This document shows positions 22,535 to 32,947 of a stretch of DNA of 64,000 nucleotides, in pieces (position 1 is the stretch's first letter; each line of letters begins with the position of its first letter). Position numbers and translations under genes: made by a program. The stretch is from contig OY482863.1 of NCBI GenBank assembly GCA_960531495.1, forward strand, positions 6,651,963 to 6,715,962. Direction: 5' to 3'. This DNA comes from Zeus faber. Lineage: Eukaryota; Chordata; Actinopteri; Zeiformes; Zeidae. The notes under the pieces are model-generated. The model had not been told where the DNA came from. It saw only the letters and a program-made list of their open reading frames with translations, and searched no databases.

Positions 22535-24145
22535 ATGTGGAGGGAGGGAGGGGAGGGAGGGATGGAGGGAGGGATGGAGGGAGGGATGGAGGGAGGGAGG
22601 GAGGGAGGGATGGATGGAGGGAGGGAGGGATGGAGGGATGGAGGGAGGGAGGGATGGAGGGATGGAGGGAGGGAGGGAGGGAGGGAGGGAGGGAGGGAGG
22701 GGTGTATTTGGTGTGCCGCATATTGTATGTATCAGAAAAAAAGCGCTGCTATTGGTTCCTCGTAATACACCCCTCCATCCCTTCATCCTTCCCTCCCTCC
22801 TTCCCTCCCTCCATCCCTCCATCCTTCCCTCCCTCCTTCCCTCCCTCCATCCCTCCCTCCATCCCTCCATCCTTACCTCCCTCCATCCCTCCCTCCGTCC
22901 CTCCCTCCTTACCCCCATCCATCCCTCCATTCTTACCTCCCTCCATCCCTCCCTCCATCCCTCCCTCCTTACCTCCCTCCATCCCTCCATTCTTACCTCC
23001 CTCCATCCCTCCCTCCTTACCTCCCTCCATCCCTCCATCCTTACCTCCCTCTGTCCCTCCCTCCATCCTTAACTCCCTCCATCTCTCCCTCCCTCCATCC
23101 TTACCTCCCTCCATCCCTCCCTCCATCCCTCCCTCCTTACCTCCATCCTTACCTCCCTCCATCCCTCCATCCTTACCTCCCTCCATCCCTCTCTCCTTAC
23201 CTCCATCCTTACCTCCCCCTGTCCCTCCCTCCCTCCATCCTTACCTCCCTCCATCCCTCCATCCTTACCTCTCTCCATCCTTACCTCCCCGTCCCTCCCT
23301 CCTTACCCCCCTCCATCCCTCCCTCTATCCCTCCCTCCTTACCTCCCCCTGTCCCTCCCTCCTTACCTCCCTCCATCCTCCATCCTTACCTCCCTCCATC
23401 CCTCCATCCTTACCTCCCCCTGTCCCTCCCTCCCTCCATCCTTACCTCCCTCCATCCTTACCTCCCCCGTCCCTCCCTCCTTACCCCCTCCATCCCTCCC
23501 TCTATCCCTCCCTCCTTACCTCCCCCTGTCCCTCCCTCCTTACCTCCCTCCATCCCTCCATTCTTACCTCCCTCCATCCCTCCATCCTTACCCCCCTCCA
23601 TCCCTCCATCCTAACCTCCCCCGTCCCTCCATCCTTACCCCCCTCCATCCCTCCCTCCTTACCTCCCTCCATCCCTCCATCCTTACCTCCCTCCATCCTT
23701 ACCTCCCTCCATCCCTCCATCCTTACCTCCTCCATCCTTACCTCCCCCGTCCCTCCATCTTACCCCCCTCCATCCCTCCCTCTATCCTCCTCCTTACCTC
23801 CTCCCCTGTCCCCTCCCTCCTTACCTCCCTCCATCCCTCCATCCTTACCTCCCTCCATCCCTCCATCCTTACCTCCCTCCCATCCCTCCATCCTTACCTC
23901 CCTCCTTCCCTCCCTCTGTCCCTCCCTCCTTACCTCCATCTTACCCCCCTCCATCCCTCCATCCTAACCTCCCCCGTCCCTCCATCCTTACCCCCCTCCA
24001 TCCCTCCCTCCTTACCTCCCTCCATCCCTCCATCCTTACCTCCCTCCTTCCCTCCCTCTGTCCCTCCCTCCTTACCTCCCTCCTTACCTCCCTCCATCCC
24101 TCCCTCCTTACCTCCCTCCATCCCTCCCTCCGTCCCTCCCCTCAT
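22535..24145. repeat. GGA/TCC minisatellite in inverted arrangement, 1.6 kb
   Basis: 22535-22700 is purine-only GGGAGGGATGGA-type repeat. After a 68-bp unique spacer, 22769-24145 is its pyrimidine-only complement (CCCTCCATCC, CCTTACCTCC units). The two parts are reverse complements in kind, so the region can fold back. Very long open frames on both strands are by-products of the repeat. Confidence 0.95.
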
Positions 24146-24169
24146 ACCTCAGCCACCACCACCCAGTCC

Positions 24170-24428
24170 AACCCAGCCCCCTCACGTCCGATCACACGCA
24201 GCAGCCGTCAGCGGTGACGCAGTGTGGTGCGCGGCGCGCAGTCACACACTGAGCGGCAGCGTCGCTCCCGCATCAGCCGTCGCGCAGGTCCGGTAGGTTC
24301 CGCTCCGCGCACACCCGCGCCGCACGCATCCGCAGCGGCAAACTTTTGCAAAGACGTCGCTGTGCGGAGGAGCAGTAGACACGACGGCATTATGAATTAA
24401 GAGCGTTGTCTGGAATCTGCGCCGGTCC

Positions 24429-24430
<2 letters not shown>
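24170..24430. promoter_or_regulatory. CpG-rich patch 1 between palmd and AKAP2-like gene
   Basis: Many CG dinucleotides (GCGGCGCGCAGTCACACACT and onward), ending at a (GT)n array. A donor-like TCCG|gtaggt occurs at about 24292. Candidate alternative promoter; no transcript evidence. Confidence 0.3.
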
Positions 24431-24524
<94 letters not shown>

Positions 24525-24533
24525 GTGTGTGTG
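24431..24533. repeat. (GT)n microsatellite
   Basis: About 103 bp of GT with one interruption. Confidence 0.95.
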
Positions 24534-24674
24534 AAATGTATAGAAAAAAAAAAAAAGAGAGATTTATACAGTAAATGGAAAAAATAAATGTGATCACGGA
24601 TGTTCATGAATATGATATATAGAGAGGAAAAAAAAGTATATACTAATTTCTAGACACACAAACAGATATACTTC

Positions 24675-24755
24675 AGATATATACTTGTGATATATACTTG
24701 TGATATATACTTGTGATATATACTTTTGATATATACTTGTGATATATACTTGTGC
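24675..24755. repeat. 13-bp tandem repeat
   Basis: About six copies of GATATATACTTGT, one varied to GATATATACTTTT. Confidence 0.85.
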
Positions 24756-25562
24756 GGATGTTCTGCATGATTTGCTGCAATGTCCCGCAGGCTGTTGCGG
24801 TGCATGTTTCGTTCCGTCCTGGCTGTTAGAACGTGCAGTAGGAGGTGTAGTGTCACCTGGAAGATCCACAACATGTGGTAATGGAGGAGATGGAGGGCTC
24901 CGTGCGCTGCGGTCGTACTTTCTCAACGGGGAGGGGACTTCGATCCCCCCGCATGACAACAGACTCGCCGGTGCCGGTGCCGGTGCCGGTGCGTTTACCT
25001 TCTTTTTTGTTTTGCTTTGTTGTTGTTTTTCCTCGGCGGCGGACGCTCCGATTCCAGCGCATTCGAGTCGGACGTTTTGGGTGTGATCTGAAACCGGTCA
25101 GTTCATTTGTTGAGGTTTGTGTATGTGAAGCAGGTTAATGTGGATTTTCATGAATTACAACGTGTGACCGCATGCGATGAGCCTCACGCGTGGTCGGATG
25201 ATTGTGGGAGAAATAGGATATTAACCACCCATCACTTCTCCAGCAGTCACATGCATTTTAATATCCTCTCTTTTTACGATGCATCCCTGGCTTTGCCTGG
25301 TTAATGACATTACTGTTATTATTATGATCAGTATTGGGATCTATTCGTTAAGGCTTCTCCCAAGTCTCCATGGAGCGTGGATGTTGTTGCACCGAACACA
25401 GATTTGATCTTTTTTTGTTGTTTTTTTTTTAATGCCAAATTTTTTTATGTCAATTTTTTTTAAGTGAAAAGTGGAAAAACTGCATTAAAAAAAATGTCTT
25501 TTAAATGTATTTTATGAGGTAAACTCCAACCTTTGCGACTCATACATCTGCGTCTGTCGTTA

Positions 25563-25998
25563 TGGTGCGTTCAAAAACCTCAAGGTCCCTAAAGTGGCTT
25601 AGATTAAAAAAAAAAAAAAAAAAAAAAAAAATCCAACTGTACTTATACTAGTCAAAACTGGGCTAGATCATAATGAAAAATCGAAACATAATTTCAAACC
25701 CTATTTCAGATTTGTGAAAACTTTATTGTATTTATGAAAAAGAAAAGATGGATTTCACTGTATCTTTTCCACTACCAACAGAACTAAACTAACAGAAATA
25801 AATCTAAGTCTAATATAAAAACACACAGAAACCGTAAACGTCACAACTGAGTATATAAATAGGTTAATAAGGCATTATACACACAGGCCGGGCTTAAAAT
25901 GCAACACAAACTAGACAAATAAAATCTAAGGGTTCCCTGCTCTGTTTCTCTATCCACCAATTGGGCTGAGAAGGTTGAAAATCCCTGCTCTATTGGAT
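25563..25998 (+). mobile_element. hAT-like family C fragment, copy 2 (5' part missing)
   Basis: Matches the right half of the element at 43170-44204: CAGATTTGTGAAAACTTT, GATTTCACTGTAT, CAACTGAGTATATAAA, then an end GAAGGTTGAAAATCCCTGC. Interrupted by a poly-A tract at 25604-25630. Confidence 0.75.
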
Positions 25999-26799
25999 AA
26001 AGAATTTTAGTTAAATTAATTATTTTGGATTTTCTCATAAAGGTTGACCTTTCTTCACCGGACTCAAGTGTATATCTGTATTAAAAAAAAAAAGGGGGGG
26101 GGGGGATTTCAATAGAAAATACATGGCCATCTACAGCCGGAACCACTGAACTGCTAGATCAATGCAGAATAAATAAATGATGCAACATGCGACGTGTTAT
26201 TTCAATGTTTTCCCAAGATAAAAGTCAAAAAAAAAAAAAGATGAAATGGCTTGATATAACTTTGAGACATCTTAAATGGGAGCCTTACATCACCGTCACA
26301 GACACGTCAACACACAAACACACAAACAACCGATAAAGAGACGACAGCGCAAGGAAACAGCAGTAGGTGTCTCGCTGTGTGAAGGCCTGAGTTTCTTGTC
26401 ACCTGCCGCGTTAAATGACGGTGAAAGGAGTCGTTACTGATCACCGCAGGGGGAAGTAGGAAGTTGACTTTTCTCCTCCTGCAGCTGAGGATGACGACCT
26501 GCCACATCAGTAGAGAGAGGGCTCCAGTGTGGGATCTGCACTCACACCATGCTCGCGGTGCGTGCTCATTCGGTGGTGTGAGGATGCGGGGGTCATGGCG
26601 TGTCTCTTCAGCTTTCATTTTTGAAAAAAGACCCATTCGACGGCCATCTCCTCTGTTCATTTAGCCGCAACAAGTTTTTGTTTTTTTTTCCCCTTGAGCG
26701 ATTCACGCAATTTATTTTTTTAAGCGCTGTGGGATAAAACATGGTATCCGAGTCCAATTCTCAAGGGCTGAGAATTGGACGGATTGGAAAAAAACAAAA

Positions 26800-27190
26800 A
26801 ACAATCGCTTAGTCTTCTCCGACGTGGCCCCCGACCCATCATCACCTCACCCCGATCATCACGAGCGCGCCGGAGAGGGGCGGGGGGGTGCGAGGGTGGA
26901 GGGCTGCTAGGTAACGCCTCACCCCCCCGGCCCCCTCTTGGGGCGCACGGGGCTCCTTCAGTGCACTTAGAGGCGGCACACTTGTGGTAAGTGTGTTTTG
27001 GGGTGACTTTCTCACAACGTATTCAGTCATTTCAGACGCATCGACGGCTCCATCGTGCGGGGACGGGCGCGGTCGTCCGGGGCGGGCCCCGTGGTCATTT
27101 TCACCCTCTCTTCAAAACCACGTTTCCCCCCCCGATACGTACGCCGCTCTGCTTGCTCGACGCAGGTTCCAACGCGGTCTGGGCTTCACG
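26800..27190 (+). promoter_or_regulatory. CpG-rich patch 3 with a consensus donor
   Basis: GC-rich with many CpG, followed by a near-perfect splice donor CTTGTG|gtaagt at 26986/26987. Candidate first exon for the AKAP2-like gene 6 kb downstream. Inference only. Confidence 0.35.
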
Positions 27191-27553
27191 CTCGCCCTTT
27201 CCTCTGTTAGTCAGACACCCGTAGATGCTTTTGCGTTGGGCGTCATTCTATCTGTAGGCAGCTGTTTTGGATATGATTCCTCTGACTTCTGTCTGGACGC
27301 TGGGCTGCAGGCTGCCAGTAAATATGGCTTAGTTACATAACATTCTCAGCAAATTGGAGGCTCTTGGCTTAAAACTCCTTGGTCAGCTGTGTACTGTAAA
27401 CATCGATATCCTCTTCCATGTACTTGCTGTGTCATATACTGTGAAACCTACTGTTGCTGGGGAGGAAAGAGGTTTTCTAGGTCTTATCATTGTAGCTCTA
27501 GTACATGTTTGAAGCAGCATTGTTCGCTTTGTTCAGTTTTTGTCTCCATGTGT

Positions 27554-27582
27554 CCCCCAGTAAGCAAAGTGCTTACTGGGGG
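27554..27582. repeat. Perfect 12-bp hairpin
   Basis: CCCCCAGTAAGC, loop AAAGT, GCTTACTGGGGG. Confidence 0.9.
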
Positions 27583-29557
27583 CACCTGGTCCAAGTCCTA
27601 GCTGATACTTCCAAAAACAAAAAATCCACACAGGCTTGGCTAAATAAGGAGAGACCTTCCAAATCAAGGATTATGAGTCTGGCCAGATTTCCGCTTTAGG
27701 CACGAGGCCATATTCTACTGCCTCTGAACTCGGGCCCCCAACCACCGGTCCACGGACCATTACAGTATTTTAAAGTGCTAGAGGTGAAATATGCATAGGG
27801 AATATGCAATACTTATTATATTCCTATAAAATATAATTGCTGCTCGTGGATTTCTTCTGACCTTGGAAGGAACACAGATGGACAAACTTTAATCAGTGTT
27901 TGCTAGAGCTGGGTAAAATGTGGCTAATATATTTTGCTTATTAATAAAAGTAGTTGAAGTATTACTTTACTAGTATCTAGTATCTAAACATATCGACTAA
28001 AGACTAACCCGGGTGGCTCACTCATAAGATACTGTTATCTCTAAATTGCCCTTGTGTCTCTCTGCCTTACATCCATTGTCAACTGGAAGAACCACTGCTT
28101 TGTGATTTGTATTTAGGTTGATCAACTAATCGCCTTCTCGTGTTACATTTCTCGTGTGTCCTCTAAGCAACGCTATGGAACTTTGATGCTTGGCCCCGAT
28201 AATTACGGCTTTTCTTTCCAGGTAAAATTTATAAAAAAAACAAAAACAAAAAAAACCCCAATAAATTATAAACTCGCTGGTCAAAACGTCCGGTAATAAT
28301 GCTCACACAAAACGCGGCCGCTCCGCCTCCTCCACGGCGCGGACGAGACGGGCCAGTGGTGCACCAGCACGTCAGCCGGCGCACGTCAGCCTCACTCTCA
28401 TCGTGCCAAAGAGTTTGTTTCACCTTCTAACTTGCGAGGGCGAGCCGATCTGCCAGGCCGAGCACATCTGGTACCTACGCCGGTAGCACTTTTAAAGCTG
28501 TCTTGGTTCGGCTTCCCTGATAAAAAGACATCCTGGATCTCAATGGGACCGCTGGTTCAATATTAAGGAATATAGACAGCAGTACTGGCCGACTAGCGAC
28601 ATATGCACTTTGAGCTGGTTGGACATAGGTGGTTTGCTCTACAGCAGTGGTTTCTGCCGGGGGTCGGCGGAGCTATTGCAGGGGGATCCCCCATATAATT
28701 TAAAGTCAAAATTATTTTTGTGAAAAAATTTATATTGAGTGTCCAACCCTTTAACACGCGTTTTTCTCCTAGGGTTGAGTACCGCGAGACATGGTATTAA
28801 ACAGGCCCCAGGGCCAAATTATTAAAGACCATAGTATGGATAAGCTCTGACTTTACCGGTACTGTTAATGATATTGGAGAAATTGATAGGATAGATTTTC
28901 TGATTGTTTCTAACTGTCAATAAGATTAAGATATTCGTCTATTTTCATTATTATCAGAAGAGACCAGATTGCGACCAGATTGAGTGCAGATTACGCCCCG
29001 ATCGCCCCCTCCATGCGTAACCGCATGGACTGCTTGTGCGTGCAGCAGATGAGTTATACCATGGGGAGTCCTTGAAGGCTGTTGAATTATGGGATATGAG
29101 ACTGCTGCTTACCCTAACTTTGAACCCTCTGTTTTTCCCCCCTGGAGCAATCAAAGCCGAGCTGGCAAATGCACCGGTGATTATACAAGACGGGAAAGAT
29201 GTAACATTAACTTTGAATCACTTAGCAGCCACTTTTATCAAAAGTGTCTCACACCAAGTACCTTTGTCAGTGACAGTTGAATTGCTTGTGCGTCAACGTT
29301 GTCATCAGCAACGCATTCAACGAAAACAAGGGACATCAGCAGAAGCACAATCATGGGCTGTTTTCTCCAAAGAGGAAATTTCAGATGTGGTTTATAAATC
29401 AGATGTCAGAAGTAGCTTGGAGATGGTTTCATTTCACACTTAGTGGGTATGCCAGCTTTGTGTTTTTTGGCAAAGCGCAGTTTTCAGGAGAAGTGTGTCA
29501 GTTTTATTAAGCACTACTTGAATATACTAAAAATTATTTTGATAATAGAAAAACATT

Positions 29558-30257
29558 AAGGTCTCATCCACATGTATATGGGTATTTTTAAAAACATATT
29601 TTTGTCCCCTCCGTTTAAAAAAATAAATTCCTGTCCATTCCTGTGCTGTTATTGAAAATATTTCCGTCCAAGAGACAGAACAGAAGCAAAAACGGTTGAA
29701 AACACTCAAGCAGGCCAGGCCAGTGGGCAGGGGGGGTCAAACTTGATGTCAAACACAACAGAAGAACATTAGGAGCACATTGATGGGCCTCTTCTTGAGC
29801 GGCGAATACAGAAACACAGCATGGCGTACTTTGAACTCGGGTTGACAGCTATCACATGTGCACATGCATGAACGTGGGTATACTTGGGTGGGGGGGTTAA
29901 AAATGAGGTCACTCTACATTAAACGTAACAGTACTAGCTATACATATACACACCGGTAGTCCGCCATCGATGTACAGTAGGTATCTGCCTCATGCTCAAT
30001 GTGTGAAACAACAATTGCACATGTGTAACAGTCGAGGTCATGACGTCATTGTCTGGCCAAGCCTCCATTTCACCGTTCCGCGGGAATATGGAGAAAGGAG
30101 GGTTTTGAAAACATCTCCACCCTGGAAGTTTTTCCAAAAGCTTTGTTTTTAGTGACCCGAAACGCCGTTCTGGTTTGGACGGAAGGTGAAAACTGTAATT
30201 GTAAAAAAAAATGTAATAAGATAAAAAATATCCACATAGGTGTGGACGAGGCCTAAG
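29558..30257. mobile_element. hAT-like non-autonomous element
   Basis: Inverted ends: AGGTCTCATCCACATGTATA on the left and, on the other strand, AGGCCTCGTCCACACCTATG on the right, each followed by a short run toward GGTATTTTT-like sequence. No transposase. The target duplication is unclear. Confidence 0.6.
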
Positions 30258-31803
30258 AAGCTCAAAATTGAAAAGAATACAGGAGGTTACCTGCCACAAA
30301 CAATTGCAAGGTTGGCTGGTTTAGAGGAAACAAACATAGCGAAAGGTGGAGGGGGCTGAAGATCCTTATGAGGCACAGAGGTCAGTGGAGGAGAAGTCCA
30401 GGTAGATCTTGGAAGAGTTGGATCAACATTTTGAAGGAGCCGCCCTGTCTCAGACTTGATGCGGCATTGACTCAGCCTTTGACTCTGTCTCGGAGAGTTT
30501 GAGTTTGGACTTACAGTATCATTTAAAATGACATGAACATTGAACATAAGAGGAGAGAAATAAATAGCAATGCCACTTTAGGACAGAATGTGGGGGTCTC
30601 TTCACATGGTCAAGTCAATGCCAAGAGACAGCTGAGGTAGAACTGCAGTCTGTTGACACAGAGTCATTCATATTATTGGGACGATTCACGATAAACAGGA
30701 TTGTATCAATTGAAGAGCCACTCCGATGCTTTCAACGCAGCCATCACAGTCAAAGAAAATTGCCGCCACTGGTGACACTTTTTAGACTGGAAGCCACATT
30801 GAGCAGAAGCAAGCGCGCAAAGAGGAATTTGCCTATGGACACCATTCAAAACAGAGGAATGCAAAAGGATTAGGAACTCAGATGGAAGTAGATGAGCACT
30901 GCCACCCTGTTTAATACTGGGAGCTTTGGATTGAAAAGAGCCCACAAGCCCCGGTTAAGCTGCAACATGGCCACTGACCTGACACTTGGCAGACACACTG
31001 GCATGACCTCAGCGTCAGTCAGCAATCCAGATCCAACCAGACCATTCAAGTGGTGTACAACCACAACACAGGCACATTTTATATGACAATTCCAGAACAA
31101 ATTTAAAATAATGTGCGTTTAAGGTTCGGAAGACTTTTTAGTCACTTAAAATATTTCCATTTAAATTAAATGTAAATTTTGGGCTCCCTATTCCCTCAGC
31201 CTTCTGGGTCCAATTTTCCCCACAGTCCTATTTTCCCTCGACCCTATGTTCACTCAACCCTGTGTTCCCTCAGCCATGTTTCTATTATTGTATTCCCTAT
31301 ATCAGTGAAAATATTGACTCAGTGAATGAGTGAGGGACTACCCCGTTCTTTAAATGTGCACATATTGCTGTATATAAATCAATGTAACAAAGTGATCCCT
31401 CATGGCCTCATGTCGAATGTATGGCTGTACTGGTTGCTTGAGGGAACATAGGGTTGAGGCAACACCACCAATACTAATATACCTCAAGAAAAATGGCTAA
31501 TGTTAATCATTTGAGCTGTGCCTTTCTGCGTTGAAGGAAACATGAAACATGAAACTTACCACCAGGTACTTTTGTTTGGATAAACCCTATCGATCAACAG
31601 TGACAGAAAGAGAAACAGTAATTAACTAAAAAATTGTCCATTATACTGATAATAATCAGGGTGTGTGTCTGTAAACACATCAAAGTCACGGCACAGATCT
31701 TATCCAGCTTTTATCTTCTCATTCATTCCTCTTCTCTTTGAGATGTGGCACTGTTGGAAGTAAAGACAGAAATCTAGGGGTTGTGGATAACAGACTGTTT
31801 ACC

Positions 31804-31805
<2 letters not shown>

Positions 31806-31840
<35 letters not shown>
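31806..31840. repeat. (GT)n microsatellite
   Basis: About 35 bp of GT followed by GCGCGCGCACGCG. Confidence 0.9.
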
Positions 31841-31847
<7 letters not shown>

Positions 31848-32947
31848 CACGCGTGTCCTTGAGTTTCCACCCACCCATCCACCCACAATTTCCTCACCCA
31901 CCCATAGAGTGTGTTAAAATGTTCTAAGGAGTTTGTGTGTATACGTGTGCACAGGCGTGCGTGTGCCCATGCACAGAGAAGGAGGCACAGCAAATCATCT
32001 GCAGGGACAATCCAACACGATGTGTGGGCGGCAGACCCCCCACTCCCCCCCCGCCCCCGCAGCCTTACATAAGAGCCACGGCCACTGGATTCAGCGGTGT
32101 GTTCTACGTGCCTTCTTCCCCTCTGTGCTCAACTCACTTTTGCACAGCAGAAGTAAAGGGCTGATATTGTCAAGATGCCACCCCCCCCCCATGCCAAACC
32201 TGAAGGATTTGAGTGTATTGTTTTTTGCTTGATGCGATTTAATTGAAAACAATACCCTTAAAGGTGTGATTTAGCCAAGCTGGATCGTCGACTCCCCATG
32301 ACTTCAAACCATTTCTTCATGCTTGTTCCTCTTTGCGCCTGGGCGACTACTGTCTTTCATCTTTAGTTCATCACTGATTGCCACTGTGTTACAATTGCAT
32401 GGTGTTATTTACCACACCCCAATTTCTCATTACCATTTCAGTGCTGATGCAAATGATGACGAGGAGGATGGTTATAGTGATTATGTTTTTTCCTGTCTTT
32501 TTTAACTTTCATATTTTACAAAAGAAACATGAACAAGTCATGTACGTGATGCAGCCACATGGATTGAATATTTCTAACATGCTCTAGAACGAATAATTGC
32601 CATTGCGGTTTCTTGACTGAAGACACTGTATCAACATTCCTTAAATACAGTATACTGGATTAAATGCCTCAATGCGTCAGACTGCCAGGCTAAGGTGAAA
32701 ATTTGGTTCTACTTGTGAGTTAGGAAATAAGAGGGCATAATAGGAAGGAGATTCGATTGGTGAAAAAACTGGGGTATGACGAATGCTTAAGACAAGGTGA
32801 GGGTTTGGGCCTGAAAGAGTTATTGAATTGTCTCCACAGAATTCACCATCTTTGTGATAATGTATTCCGCCTCAGTGCGAGATAACAACTCCCTCTCTCC
32901 CTTTCTGCCAGTTGAATATACCCCCTCCTTTCTGTTTTTTTCTCCAG

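Larger units (their letters stand above)
24756..32947. other. Non-coding stretch between palmd and the AKAP2-like exon
   Basis: No coding exon recognised. Contains a GC-rich patch at 24880-25090 with a short GGTGCC repeat, a hAT fragment (25.56-26.0 kb), a CpG patch (26.8-27.2 kb), a GC-rich patch near 28300-28400, hAT-end-like fragments at 27735 and 28648, a hAT-like element at 29558-30257 and a (GT)n at 31808-31840. It would be an intron if palmd and the AKAP2-like exon are joined. Confidence 0.5.

Noticed and set aside
22537-23967. Very long open frames (up to 476 codons) rich in Pro-Ser-Leu or Gly-Glu-Arg
   Set aside because: They run through the GGA/TCC minisatellite, exist in several frames and on both strands, and have no complex sequence.
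22529-24150. CRISPR-like array of repeats
   Set aside because: Vertebrate DNA; units are contiguous low-complexity repeats without spacers.
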